A stretch of 64,000 bases of DNA from the NCBI RefSeq assembly GCF_039542905.1, contig NZ_BAABIS010000001.1:5270001-5334000 (forward strand), written 5' to 3'. The DNA is from Kitasatospora terrestris (GTDB lineage: Bacteria > Actinomycetota > Actinomycetes > Streptomycetales > Streptomycetaceae). A program made the translations under genes and the position numbers. The notes beneath the pieces are model-generated. The model was not told the DNA's origin, searched no databases, and was given only the letters and a program-made list of their open reading frames with translations. Below, in pieces: positions 14,985-26,499 of this stretch (within the stretch, counting starts at the first letter, position 1; each line of letters begins with the position of its first letter).

Positions 14985-17336
14985 TCAGTCCTGTCCGGCG
15001 GGGCGCAGCCAGAGGGTGGCGAGCGGCGGGAGGAGCAGCTCGGTGGACCGCGGCTGGCCGTTCCACGGGGTGGCTTCGGCCTTGACGGGGTGGGAGTTGC
15101 CGAGGCCGCTGCCGCCGTAGGCCTCGGCGTCGGTGTTGAGCGCCTCCTCCCACAGCTGCTCGGCGCCGTCGAGCTGGGGCAGGCCGATCCGGAAGTTGTG
15201 CCGGACGACGGGGGAGAAGTTGCAGACCGCGACCAGCGGGGTGCCGTCGGCGGCGTACCGGACGAAGGAGAGCACGTTGTCCTCCGCCGCGCCGCCGTCC
15301 AGCCAGCGGAAGCCGGCCGGGACGGTGTCCTGCTCGTACAGGGCCGGGGTGCTCCGGTAGACCCGGTTGAGGTCGCCGACCAGTTCGCGCACGCCGCGGT
15401 GGTCGGCGGCGGCCGGCCAGGCGTCGTCGAGCACCCACCACTGCGGGCCGTGCTCGTGGTCCCATTCGGCTCCCTGGGCGAACTCCTGCCCCATGAAGAG
15501 CAGTTGCTTGCCAGGGTGGGACCACATGAAGCCGAGGTAGGCGCGGTGGTTGGCCCGCTGCTGCCACCAGTCGCCGGGCATCTTGGAGACCAGCGCGCCC
15601 TTGCCGTGCACCACCTCGTCGTGCGAGATCGGCAGCACGTAGTTCTCCGAGTAGGCGTACACCATGGAGAAGGTGATGTCGTTGTGGTGGAACTTGCGGT
15701 GCACCGGCTCCTTGGACATGTAGACCAGCGAGTCGTGCATCCAGCCCATGTTCCACTTCAGGCCGAAGCCCAGGCCGCCGGTGTCGGTGGGGCGCGTGAC
15801 GCCCTCCCAGGCGGTGGACTCCTCGGCGATGGTCACCACGCCCGGGCAGCGGCGGTAGACGGTGGCGTTCATCTCCTGCAGGAAGGAGGCGGCGTCCAGG
15901 TTCTCCCGACCGCCGTACTGGTTGGGCGTCCAGGCGCCGCCCTCGCGGGAGTAGTCGAGGTAGAGCATGGACGCCACCGCGTCCACCCGCAGGCCGTCGA
16001 CGTGGAACTCCTCGCACCAGTAGACCGCGTTGGCGACCAGGAAGTTGCGCACCTCGGTGCGGCCGTAGTCGAACTCCAGGGTGCCCCAGTCGGGGTGCTC
16101 GGCGCGCAGCGGGTCGGCCGGCTCGTAGAGCGGCTCGCCGTCGAAGCGGGCCAGCGCGAAGTCGTCCTTCGGGAAGTGCGCGGGCACCCAGTCGACGATC
16201 ACGCCGATGCCGTGCCGGTGCAGGGTGTCCACCAGGTGCTTGAAGTCGTCCGGCGACCCCAGCCGGGCGGTGGGGGCGTAGAAGCCGGAGACCTGGTAGC
16301 CCCAGGAGCCGCCGAAGGGGTGCTCCATCACCGGCATGAACTCCACGTGGGTGAAGCCCAGCCCGGCCAGGTAGCCGGGCAGCACCTCGGCGATCTCGCG
16401 GTAGCTGGTGAGGTCCGGCCGCCAGGAGGCCAGGTGCAGCTCGTAGACCGACATCGGCGCGCGGTGGTGCACGGTGCGGGCCCGCTCGGCCATCCAGGAG
16501 TCGTCGCCCCAGGTGTAGTCCGAGCTCGTCACCACCGAGGCGGTCTCCGGCGGGACCTGGGTGGCGCGGGCCAGCGGGTCGGCCTTCTTCAGGACCCAGC
16601 CCTGGCGGGTGTGGACCTCGTACTTGTAGACGGCGCCGGCGGCCAGGCCGGGGACGAACAGCTCCCAGATGCCGGAGGAGCCGAGCGAGCGCATCGGGTG
16701 CCCGGTGCCGTCCCAGTGGTTGAAGTCGCCGATCAGCCGGACGCCGGCCGCGTTGGGCGCCCAGACGGCGAAGGAGACGCCGGGGATCCCGTCGACCGTC
16801 CGGACGTGCGAGCCCAGCGCCCGCCAGAGCTGCTCGTGGCGGCCCTCGGCGATCAGGTGGAGGTCCAGCTCGCCCAGGGTGGGGGCGATCCGGTAGCCGT
16901 CCTCCTGGAGCAGCGGCTCGGCCCCGGGGTAGTGGACCCGCAGCCGGTACGCCGGGAACTCCCGCCCGGCCAGCAGGCCGGTGAACAGGCCGCCGTGCTG
17001 GTGGGTCAGCTCGGCCGGCCCCTGCTCGGTCTCGATCACGATCCGCTCGGCGAACGGCCGCAGCACCCGGATCGCGGTGCCCTCCGTGGTGAGGTGGGCG
17101 CCGAGCAGGGCGTGCGGGTCGTGGTGGCCGCCGGAGACGAGGCGGTCGACCTCGCCGGGCGGCAGCGGCGCCTCGGGGAGGCGGAGGACCGCGCCCGGCG
17201 CCGCCTCGGCCCGCCGCGGCGCCGCGGGCTCCCGCCGCCGGGTCGCCCGGGCGGGCGCCGGTTGTCCGGCACCGTCGTTCAGGAAGGTGGCGGGCACGCG
17301 GGTCGAGCGGTCGCGCTTGGGGCCGAGCGGTGTCAC
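14985..17336 (-). CDS. glgB: 1,4-alpha-glucan branching enzyme
   Basis: Introduces alpha-1,6 branches into linear maltosyl glucan; 783 residues. An N-terminal basic, disordered segment of about 45 residues leads into CBM48-type domains (about 60-270, including YKYEVHTRQGWVLKKADPLA). The GH13 barrel carries DWVPAHFP, nucleophile region GLRVDAVASMLYLDY, acid/base region TIAEESTAWEGV and transition-state Asp region LPISHDEVVHGKGAL, then a C-terminal beta domain. The GTG at 17336 is preceded by CGGAGGAC. It is last in glgE-treS-mak-glgB, 36 bp after mak. The set is the GlgE pathway, where GlgB branches the alpha-1,4 chains that GlgE extends. Confidence 0.97.
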   Translation of the reverse strand: MTPLGPKRDRSTRVPATFLNDGAGQPAPARATRRREPAAPRRAEAAPGAVLRLPEAPLPPGEVDRLVSGGHHDPHALLGAHLTTEGTAIRVLRPFAERIVIETEQGPAELTHQHGGLFTGLLAGREFPAYRLRVHYPGAEPLLQEDGYRIAPTLGELDLHLIAEGRHEQLWRALGSHVRTVDGIPGVSFAVWAPNAAGVRLIGDFNHWDGTGHPMRSLGSSGIWELFVPGLAAGAVYKYEVHTRQGWVLKKADPLARATQVPPETASVVTSSDYTWGDDSWMAERARTVHHRAPMSVYELHLASWRPDLTSYREIAEVLPGYLAGLGFTHVEFMPVMEHPFGGSWGYQVSGFYAPTARLGSPDDFKHLVDTLHRHGIGVIVDWVPAHFPKDDFALARFDGEPLYEPADPLRAEHPDWGTLEFDYGRTEVRNFLVANAVYWCEEFHVDGLRVDAVASMLYLDYSREGGAWTPNQYGGRENLDAASFLQEMNATVYRRCPGVVTIAEESTAWEGVTRPTDTGGLGFGLKWNMGWMHDSLVYMSKEPVHRKFHHNDITFSMVYAYSENYVLPISHDEVVHGKGALVSKMPGDWWQQRANHRAYLGFMWSHPGKQLLFMGQEFAQGAEWDHEHGPQWWVLDDAWPAAADHRGVRELVGDLNRVYRSTPALYEQDTVPAGFRWLDGGAAEDNVLSFVRYAADGTPLVAVCNFSPVVRHNFRIGLPQLDGAEQLWEEALNTDAEAYGGSGLGNSHPVKAEATPWNGQPRSTELLLPPLATLWLRPAGQD

Positions 17337-17372
17337 GGCGGGTCCTCCGGGAGGGGGTGTGTCGAGGGTTCG

Positions 17373-18866
17373 TCAGACAGTCAGGGCCAGGCGGTTGATG
17401 GCGGCCAGCGGGATGGGGAGCCAGCTGGGCCGGTGCCGGGCCTCGTAGACGACCTCGTACACCGCCTTGTCGATCTCCAGGGCGCGCATCAGCTCCGGCG
17501 TGGCGGCCGGGTCGGTGCCGCCGCCCGCCGTGTAGCCGGCGCAGTAGGCGGCCCGGTTGCGGGCCGCCCAGGCGGAGGCCAGGTGGGCGAGTTCCGGATC
17601 CGGGCCGGGGGCGCCGGCCAGCAGGTGGGCGGCCGCGTAGTCGAAGGAGCGCAGCATCGCGGCGACGTCGCGCAGCGCGGGCTGCGGCAGCCTGCGCTCG
17701 GCGAGCGGCTTGGCGGGCTCGCCCTCGAAGTCGAGCAGCACCCAGCCCTGCGGGGTCCGCATGGCCTGGCCCAGGTGCAGGTCGCCGTGGATCCGCTGGA
17801 CCTGCAGGCCCTCCAGGTGGTCGGCGGTGAGCTGCTGGAAGGCGCCCCGCAGCGCCGAGCGGTAGCGCAGCAGGCCGGGGACGACGCCGACCGCGGAGTC
17901 CAGCCGGTCCTCCATCGCCTCGACCAGGCGGCCGATCGCGGCGCGGTCCAGGCGGGCGGTGGGCATGGTGCGGGCCAGCACCCGGTGCACCTCGGCGGTG
18001 GCCCGGCCGAGCCGGTGCGCCTCGATCGCGAAGTTGCCGGGGGAGGGGTCGCCCTTGAGTCGGGCCACCTGGTCCAGGGCCAGCTCCCAGCCGTCCTCGG
18101 CGTCCGGGAGGTAGCGCTGGAGCAGGCCGAGAGTGGCCGGTTCGGACCGCTCCAGCCGGCACTCGAACCAGGCGGCGACCCGGGGGATGCGGGTCGAGCC
18201 GGCCCGGGAGAGGGCGAGCGAGAGCTCCAGGTCCGGGTTGGTGCCGGGGCTGATCCGGCGGAAGAGCTTGAGGATGAGGGAGGTGTCGTAGATGACCGAG
18301 GAGTTCGACTGCTCGGCGGTGGAGGCCCGGCCGGGGATGTTGCTGGGCAGGCCGGAACCGGGGGTGCGCCGGAAGGAGAGCGAGCCGAAGCGGTCGCCGG
18401 TGGCCAGGTGCTCCAGCAGCCGGCCGGTCAGCTCGGGGTCGTGCACCGCGTCGTAGAGCGTCGCGCCGTCGTAGGTGCCGCCGTCCAGTCGGCCGAGCAC
18501 CGCGCCCGGGCCGATCCCGGTGGGCGGCTGCGAACGGATGCCGAGGAGCAGCTGGTAGACGTCGCCCGAGGCGGCCGCGCCGCCGCCGTGTTCGACCCGC
18601 AGCAGCAGGTGCAGCAGGGCCGGGTCACCGACCTGGAGCGGCGTGCCGACCACCGGGGTCAGCCCGCTGATCGCCCGTCCCTTGCCGGCGTACCAGCGCT
18701 GGGTGGGGAGCCAGGCGGAGATCAGCGGCAGGGCGGCCTGGACGAGCTCGCTGACCCCCGCGGCGGTTCTCCGGACCCCGGTGCCCGGGCGCGTCCCGAC
18801 GGCCGCGGGGGCCCCCTCGGACGGCTCACGGTGCACGTGGGCTTGAGAACGGGAGGTTTCGGACAT
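17373..18866 (-). CDS. mak: Maltokinase (maltose-1-phosphate forming)
   Basis: Phosphorylates maltose at the reducing end with ATP, giving the GlgE donor alpha-maltose-1-phosphate; 497 residues. The N-terminal cap domain shows LISAWLPTQRWYAGKGR, typical of maltokinases. The kinase core has the catalytic RIHGDLHLGQAM and the metal-binding DFEGEPAKPLAERR, as in aminoglycoside-phosphotransferase-like kinases. The ATG at 18866 has GGGGAAAGGGAG upstream; 31 further upstream codons are open but lack a ribosome site. In some actinobacteria it is fused to treS; here the two genes are separate, with 289 bp and a probable terminator between them. Confidence 0.95.
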   Translation of the reverse strand: MSETSRSQAHVHREPSEGAPAAVGTRPGTGVRRTAAGVSELVQAALPLISAWLPTQRWYAGKGRAISGLTPVVGTPLQVGDPALLHLLLRVEHGGGAAASGDVYQLLLGIRSQPPTGIGPGAVLGRLDGGTYDGATLYDAVHDPELTGRLLEHLATGDRFGSLSFRRTPGSGLPSNIPGRASTAEQSNSSVIYDTSLILKLFRRISPGTNPDLELSLALSRAGSTRIPRVAAWFECRLERSEPATLGLLQRYLPDAEDGWELALDQVARLKGDPSPGNFAIEAHRLGRATAEVHRVLARTMPTARLDRAAIGRLVEAMEDRLDSAVGVVPGLLRYRSALRGAFQQLTADHLEGLQVQRIHGDLHLGQAMRTPQGWVLLDFEGEPAKPLAERRLPQPALRDVAAMLRSFDYAAAHLLAGAPGPDPELAHLASAWAARNRAAYCAGYTAGGGTDPAATPELMRALEIDKAVYEVVYEARHRPSWLPIPLAAINRLALTV

Positions 18867-19032
18867 GACTCCCTTTCCCCGGAAGCGGGCCCAGTGCCCG
18901 ACGGTCGTGGCCGGGCCCGTCAGTCTTCCGGATTTCGGCGGCGCGGACGGCGACGGCACGCGAGCGCGGCTCGGGTGTCACGCCTTCGTGTGGGTGGCCG
19001 TTGGGCTGTTCTGCGTACGCGGTGGTGCAGAG

Positions 19033-19087
19033 ACCTCCGGGGGTGCGGAGTTGCGGCTCGCGCGCCCCCTTGCGCGCCCCCGGAGGT
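19033..19087 (-). terminator. Hairpin between treS and mak
   Basis: Arms ACCTCCGGGGG (19033-19043) and CCCCCGGAGGT (19077-19087) pair over 11 bp around a 33-nt GC-rich loop, about 70 bp past the treS stop. It may terminate or attenuate glgE-treS transcription before mak-glgB. The large loop makes this less certain than others. Confidence 0.5.
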
Positions 19088-19155
19088 GGGTGCCCGGACA
19101 GGGCCTGGCGGTCGTTGCTGACGGATCGTTACTTCGTAGACCTACCGGTCCGTGT

Positions 19156-20852
<1,697 letters not shown>

Positions 20853-20856
<4 letters not shown>

Positions 20857-23111
20857 TGAGGGTTCCTCCGAACCGTGAGGAGGTGAGCCGGCTCGGCGGA
20901 TGGGTCGAGCCGGACGTAGTTGTGCCGGCCCCAGGTGTAGGTGGCGCCGGTGAGCTCGTCGTGCACCGTCAGCGGACCCTCGAACCCCTCGAGCGTGACG
21001 GTGGCCTCCCGGACGTGGTGCGGGTCCAGGTTGACCACGGTGATCACGGTGTCCTCGTGGCCCTCCTCGGTGAGCGCGCTCTTCGAGAAGGCGAGGACGT
21101 GCTCGCTGTCCGTGGGGTGGAAGCGCAGGTCCCGCAGCTGCTGGAGCGCGGGGTGCCGGCGGCGCAGTCGGTTCAGGGCGGTGAGCAGCGGGGCCAGGGT
21201 GTCGGTCCTGGTCCAGTCGCGCGGGCGCAGCTCGTACTTCTCGGAGTCCAGGAACTCCTCCGAGCCGGGGTGCGCGGGCTCGTTCTCGCACAGTTCGTAG
21301 CCCGCGTAGATGCCGTAGCTCGGGGAGAGCGTGGCCGCGAGCACCGCGCGGACGGCGAACGCCGCCCGGCCGCCGGTCTGCAGGTACTCGTGCAGGATGT
21401 CCGGGGTGGTGGGGAAGAAGTTCGGCCGCATGTAGGCGGCGGCCTCGCCGGTGAGCTCCGTCAGGTACTCGGTGAGCTCGGCCTTGTCGTTGCGCCAGGT
21501 GAAGTAGGTGTAGGACTGGTGGAAGCCGATCTTCCCCAGGGTGTGCATCATCGCGGGCCGGGTGAAGGCCTCGGCGAGGAAGACCACGTCGGGGTCGGTG
21601 CGGGCGATGTCGGAGAGCACCCGCTCCCAGAAGCTGACCGGCTTGGTGTGCGGGTTGTCCACGCGGAAGATCCGCACGCCGTGCGCCATCCAGTGCCGCA
21701 GGATCCGGACCGTCTCCTTGACCAGGCCGTCGAAGTCCTGGTCGAAGTTGATCGGGTAGATGTCCTGGTACTTCTTCGGCGGGTTCTCGGCGTGGGCGAT
21801 GGTGCCGTCGGGGCGGTGGGTGAACCACTCGGGGTGCTTGTTGACCCACGGGTGGTCCGGCGAGCACTGGAGGGCGAAGTCGAGCGCGACCTCCAGGTTG
21901 AGCGCGGTGGCCTCGGCGACGAAGTGGTCGAAGTCCTCGATGGTGCCGAGGTCCGGGTGGACGGCGTCGTGGCCGCCCTCGGGGGAGCCGATCGCCCACG
22001 GCGAGCCGACGTCGTGCGGGCCGGCGGTCAGGGAGTTGTTGGGGCCCTTGCGGTAGGCCCGGCCGATCGGGTGGATCGGCGGCAGGTAGACCACGTCGAA
22101 GCCCATCGCGGCGACCGCGGGCAGCCGCTCGGCGGCGGTGCGCAGCGTCCCGGAGACCGGGGCGGACGCGCCGGACGGGTCCACCACCGCGCCCTCGGAG
22201 CGCGGGAAGAACTCGTACCAGGCGCCGTACAGCGCGCGCCGGCGGTCCACCTGGAGCGGCAGCGGGCGGGTGGCGGAGACCAGCTCGCGCAGCGGGTAGC
22301 GGGCCAGCAGCGTCAGCACCTCGGGGGCCAGCGCGGCCGCGTACCGGCTGAGCGGCGGCAGGCCCGGGTCGCGCAGCGCGTCCACCGCGGCCAGCACGTG
22401 GTGGCGGCCCTCCTTCTTCGGCACCCCGCCCGCGGCGCGCTCCAGCAGGGCCGCGCCCTCCTCCAGCACCAGCGCGGTGTCGATGCCGGCCGGCAGCTTC
22501 ACCGCGGCGGTCTTCCGCCAGGTGGCGACCGGGTCGCTCCACGCCTCCACCAGGTACGACCAGCGGCCCGACGCGGTCGGCGTGACGTACGCGCCCCAGC
22601 GGTCGCTGCCCTCGGACAGCTCCCGCATCGGGGTCCAGGGGCCGCTGCGGCCGCGCGGGTCGCGCAGGACCACGTTCGCGTTGACCGCGTCGTGGCCCTC
22701 GCGGAAGACGGTGGCGGAGACCAGGAAGCGTTCGCCGACCACGGCCTTGGCCGGACGGCGTCCGGCGTCGACGAGGGGGGTGACGTCCAGGACGGGGATG
22801 CGGCCGATCACGGTGTCGCTCTCTGTCGTCTTGCGGGTGGTGCTCTTGCGGGGGGTGGCCTTGCGGGGTGCGGACTTGCCGGCCTCGGGCGAGCCGGTGG
22901 CGCCGGCGGTGCCCGCCGCCGTCCGGCGCGGTGCGGCGGCCTTGCGCGGGGTGGCTGCTTTGCGCGGTGCGGCGGCCTTGCGCGGGGTGGCTGCTTTGCG
23001 CGGTGCCGCGGCCTTGCGCGGGGCCGGGAGTGGTGGCTCCACGGCGGTTGACGGTGTGTCGGTCCCGTCCGTCGGCAAGGTGGTGGACTGGTCCCGCGTG
23101 TCGCCGTGCAT
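20853..23111 (-). CDS. glgE: Alpha-1,4-glucan:maltose-1-phosphate maltosyltransferase with basic PRKAA-repeat N-terminal tail
   Basis: Extends alpha-1,4-glucan chains by two glucose units from maltose-1-phosphate; 752 residues. The GlgE body starts near residue 95 (GRIPVLDVTPLVDAGRRPAK). It has the GH13 nucleophile region VRIFRVDNPHTKP, the acid/base region FLAEAFTRPAMM and the dimer/donor features of the family (WYEFFPRSEG, PPIHPIGRAYRKG). The ATG at 23111 follows GGCAGGAG with good spacing. That start gives an unusual tail: residues about 28-88 are a run of PRKAA/PRKAT repeats ending KATPRKSTTRKTTES, resembling histone H1 or the C-termini of mycobacterial HU proteins. As I recall, S. coelicolor GlgE is about 675 residues, so roughly 80 are extra. 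It is first of the glgE-treS unit, 670 bp from divergent glgP. Confidence 0.96.
22936..23025 (-). repeat. 36-bp tandem repeat encoding PRKAA units in glgE
   Basis: Two near-identical 36-bp units (22936-22971 and 22972-23007, one base different) and a half unit to 23025. Each encodes twelve residues of the form RKAATPRKAAAP within the glgE N-terminal tail. Unit number is likely to vary between strains by slippage or unequal recombination. Confidence 0.85.
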
Positions 23112-23781
23112 GCCAAGCTCCTGCCCGAGATCGGCGGCAGCTCCCACCGACCGCGTGCCGGGGGAGTACCGGGAGGACTGCTGGGTGAGGAAGGACGCGC
23201 GTCCGGAGCGTGCCCGTGCCGGCGGACCCGACCACCTGCCCGACGGCCGGCGGCCGCGGCTCCGGCCCCCGAGCGTGCGCGCACACCGGGGCTCTGGTCG
23301 AGGCCGAGGGTCTCGACCGGCGCGCGTCACTCAGGATGCGCCCCGGAGTGACCCAACCCACCCGAAAACGATCGGGTCGGGGTGGAGGACACGCGGAAGC
23401 GCACCAGCTGGAGCCGAATGGGCTAAGGGGGATGAGGGTTCGTCAACGAGGCATGCTTCGGGCGCCGGGCAGCGAGGGGCGCCTTCCGGTTCGCACTCCC
23501 CGCGGCACCAACGACCTTTGTGCATCCTTGCACCACCGGCAAGACCTGCGTACGGGTAAGCGTCTCATTTCGGACGGTGGTCAGAGGTGAATCAGACACC
23601 GGAAATGCCACCGTCTCGAAGTGTTCATGCGCCCAGGGCGCACCCATTGCCGTGTGCGCGCCCCCAATGCGCCCCTGTTCGCCCCAGCGCGCCTGAAACG
23701 ATCTCACCAATGCGCCGAACGGGTGCGCACTACGGCAACTGACGCCCACTCGGGCACATTCCGGCGGTTACGCTTCACGCC
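23112..23781. other. Divergent promoter region, glgE / glgP
   Basis: This 670-bp gap is the longest in the window. The half next to glgP (23500-23781) is AT-richer and holds a CTTGC-N7-GCAAG dyad (23527-23543) and three ATGCGCC direct repeats (23627, 23667, 23710). The glgE-proximal half is GC-rich with spurious open frames. No gene or structured RNA is recognised. Confidence 0.5.
23527..23543. promoter_or_regulatory. Candidate LacI/MalR-type operator CTTGC-N7-GCAAG
   Basis: CTTGCACCACCGGCAAG is a 5-bp inverted repeat around 7 bp. Streptomyces MalR is reported to bind CTTGCA-type half-sites in the maltose operon promoter. Placement between the maltosyl-transfer and phosphorolysis genes makes maltose-responsive control plausible, but this is inference. 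Confidence 0.35.
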
Positions 23782-26448
23782 GTGAAGGCCATCCGCAGAT
23801 TCACCGTCCGCACCGTCCTGCCCGAAGAACTGCAGCCGCTGCACGAGCTGGCGCTGAACCTCCGCTGGTCCTGGCACCCGGAGACGAGGGAGCTCTTCCG
23901 CTCCGTCGACCCCGAGGTGTGGGCCGCGGTCGGGGAGGACCCGGTCCGGTTGCTCGGCGAGGTCCCGGCGGCCCGGCTGGCCGCCCTGGCCACCGACCGG
24001 CGCTTCCTGCGCCGGCTCGGCGACCTCGCCGACGAGCTGCGCGACTACCTGTCCGGACCCCGCTGGTACCAGTCGGCCCGGAGCGGCGACGCGGCCGGCG
24101 AGCTGCCCGCCGCCATCGCCTACTTCTCGCCCGAGTACGGCATCGCCGCCGCGCTCCCGCAGTACTCCGGCGGCCTCGGCATCCTGGCCGGCGACCACCT
24201 CAAGTCCGCCTCCGACCTCGGCGTCCCGCTGATCGGCGTCGGCCTCTTCTACCGGCACGGCTACTTCCGGCAGTCGCTCTCCCGGGACGGCTGGCAGCAG
24301 GAGCGCTACCCGCTGCTCGACCCCGACGAGCTGGCCGTCACCCTGCTCCGCGAGCCGGACGGCACCCCCTGCCGGGTCGACCTCGCGCTGCCCGGCGGCC
24401 GGCAGCTCGCCGCCCAGATCTGGCGCGCCCAGGTCGGCCGGGTTCCGCTGCTGCTGCTCGACTCCGACATCGAGGCCAACAGCGCGGCCGAGCGCAACGT
24501 CACCGACCGGCTCTACGGCGGCGGCAGCGAGCACCGGCTGCTGCAGGAAATACTGCTGGGCATCGGCGGCGTGCGCGCCGTCCGCACCTACTGCCGGCTG
24601 ACCGCCCACCCGGAGCCGGAGGTGTTCCACACCAACGAGGGCCACGCCGGGTTCCTCGGCCTGGAGCGGATCAGCGAGCTGGTCACCGCGCAGGACGGGC
24701 TGGGCTTCGCCGCCGCCCTGGAGGCCGTCCGGGCCGGCACGCTGTTCACCACCCACACCCCCGTCCCGGCCGGCATCGACCGCTTCGACCGGGAGCTGGT
24801 CGCCCGCCACTTCGGTGGGGACGCGGCGCTCCCGGGCGTGCCGGTCGACCAGGTGCTCGCCCTCGGCGCCGAGAGCTGGCAGGGCGGCGACCCCAAGCTG
24901 TTCAACATGGCCGCGATGGGCCTGCGCCTCGCCCAGCGCGCCAACGGCGTCTCCACCCTGCACGGCTCGGTCAGCCGCGAGATGTTCAGCGGCCTGTGGC
25001 CGGGCTTCGACCCGGAGGAGGTGCCGATCACCTCCGTCACCAACGGCGTCCACGCGCCGACCTGGATCGACCCCGCCGTGGTGCGGGTCGGCGCGACCGT
25101 GCTCGGGCACGAGCGGGCCGAGGACGCCATCACCGTCGGCGAGGCCAAGCGCTGGAGCGAGCTGGAGAAGATCGGCAACCCGGAGATCTGGGAACTGCGG
25201 CGCGCGCTGCGCGCCCAGCTGGTCGACGAGGCCCGGCTCCGGCTGAAGGCCTCCTGGCAGCAGCGCGGCGCCGGCGAGGCCGAGCTCGGCTGGGTCGGCT
25301 CGGTGCTCGACCCGGACGTGCTCACCATCGGCTTCGCCCGGCGGGTGCCCTCGTACAAGCGGCTGACCCTGATGCTGCGCGACCCCGCTCGGCTGAAGGC
25401 CCTGCTGCTGCACCCCACCTCACCGGTGCAGATCGTGGTCGCCGGCAAGGCCCACCCGGCCGACGACGGCGGCAAGCGGCTGATCCAGAAGCTGGTCGCG
25501 TTCGCCGACGACCCCGCGGTGCGGCACCGGATCGTCTTCCTGCCGGACTACGACATGGCGATGGCCAAGGCCCTCTACCCCGGCTGCGACGTCTGGCTGA
25601 ACAACCCGCTGCGGCCGCTGGAGGCCTGCGGCACGTCGGGGATGAAGGCCGCCCTCAACGGCTGCCTCAACCTCTCCATCCTCGACGGCTGGTGGGACGA
25701 GTGGTACGACGGCCAGAACGGCTGGGCCATCCCCACCGCCGACGGCGACGAGAGCCGGCTCGACCCCGACAGCCCCGAGGCCGTGCGGCGGGACGACATC
25801 GAGGCCGCCGCCCTGTACGACCTGATCGAGCACCAGGTCGCCGCCCGGTTCTACGACCGCGGCGCGGACGGGCTGCCGCACCGGTGGATCTCCATGGTCC
25901 GCCACACCCTGGTCACCCTCGGGCCCAAGGTGCTGGCCGGCCGGATGGTCCGCGAGTACGTCGAGCGGCTGTACGCCCCGGCGGCGGACGCCGAGCGCGA
26001 GCTGGCCGCGGCGGACTACGAGGGCGCGCGGACGCTCGCCGAGTGGAAGGCCCGGGTCCGGGACGGGTGGCCCGCGGTGCGGGTCGAGCACGTCGAGGCG
26101 GACGGGCCCGGCGAGGCGCAGGAGGTCGGGACGGCGCTCGCGCTGCGGGTCCAGGTCGCGCTCGGCACCCTGCAGCCGGAGGACGTCGAGGTCCAGGTCG
26201 TCTCCGGACGGGTCGACGAGGCGGACGGCATCTCGGACGCGGCGGTGCTCGCGCTGAAGCCGGCCGGCGGGCCCGACCTGGACGGGCGGATCAAGTACGA
26301 GGGCCTGCTGGAGCTGGCCCGGACCGGCCCGTTCGGCTACACCGTCCGGGTGCTGCCCGACCACCCGCTGCTCGCCTCCCCGGCGGAGCTCGGCCTGGTC
26401 GCCCTCCCGGCGGAGGCGGCGGGGATGGACAGCGGCATGCTGCGCTGA
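23782..26448 (+). CDS. glgP: Alpha-glucan phosphorylase (GT35)
   Basis: Removes glucose from alpha-1,4-glucan ends by phosphorolysis, giving glucose-1-phosphate; 888 residues, PLP-dependent. The N-terminal DUF3417 domain (about 10-120, LHELALNLRWSWHPETRELF) marks the short bacterial/archaeal type. GT35 landmarks follow: YFSPEYGIAAALPQYSGGLG, FHTNEGHAGFLGLERI, FTTHTPVPAGIDRF, TNGVHAPTWI, RVPSYKRLTL and the phosphate/PLP segment EACGTSGMKAALNGCLNLS. The GTG at 23782 has only a weak ribosome site. It is divergent from glgE, so synthesis and breakdown are regulated from one intergenic region. A bidirectional terminator follows. Confidence 0.96.
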   Translation: MKAIRRFTVRTVLPEELQPLHELALNLRWSWHPETRELFRSVDPEVWAAVGEDPVRLLGEVPAARLAALATDRRFLRRLGDLADELRDYLSGPRWYQSARSGDAAGELPAAIAYFSPEYGIAAALPQYSGGLGILAGDHLKSASDLGVPLIGVGLFYRHGYFRQSLSRDGWQQERYPLLDPDELAVTLLREPDGTPCRVDLALPGGRQLAAQIWRAQVGRVPLLLLDSDIEANSAAERNVTDRLYGGGSEHRLLQEILLGIGGVRAVRTYCRLTAHPEPEVFHTNEGHAGFLGLERISELVTAQDGLGFAAALEAVRAGTLFTTHTPVPAGIDRFDRELVARHFGGDAALPGVPVDQVLALGAESWQGGDPKLFNMAAMGLRLAQRANGVSTLHGSVSREMFSGLWPGFDPEEVPITSVTNGVHAPTWIDPAVVRVGATVLGHERAEDAITVGEAKRWSELEKIGNPEIWELRRALRAQLVDEARLRLKASWQQRGAGEAELGWVGSVLDPDVLTIGFARRVPSYKRLTLMLRDPARLKALLLHPTSPVQIVVAGKAHPADDGGKRLIQKLVAFADDPAVRHRIVFLPDYDMAMAKALYPGCDVWLNNPLRPLEACGTSGMKAALNGCLNLSILDGWWDEWYDGQNGWAIPTADGDESRLDPDSPEAVRRDDIEAAALYDLIEHQVAARFYDRGADGLPHRWISMVRHTLVTLGPKVLAGRMVREYVERLYAPAADAERELAAADYEGARTLAEWKARVRDGWPAVRVEHVEADGPGEAQEVGTALALRVQVALGTLQPEDVEVQVVSGRVDEADGISDAAVLALKPAGGPDLDGRIKYEGLLELARTGPFGYTVRVLPDHPLLASPAELGLVALPAEAAGMDSGMLR

Positions 26449-26459
26449 CGCGCAGCGAC

Positions 26460-26493
26460 GGGGAGCGCACCGCCTCCGGGTGGTGCGCTCCCC
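26460..26493. terminator. Bidirectional terminator between glgP and ABC exporter genes
   Basis: Arms GGGGAGCGCACC (26460-26471) and GGTGCGCTCCCC (26482-26493) pair over 12 bp with a 10-nt loop between convergent genes. Confidence 0.85.
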
Positions 26494-26499
26494 GGCCGT

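Noticed and set aside
15090..19121. A 4-kb plus-strand open frame across glgB and mak
   Set aside because: Shadow frame of two clearly recognised minus-strand enzymes. No ribosome site, and low-complexity composition.
22936..23025. CRISPR-like or minisatellite array in the 36-bp repeats
   Set aside because: Repeats are adjacent without spacers, in frame, and encode the GlgE tail.
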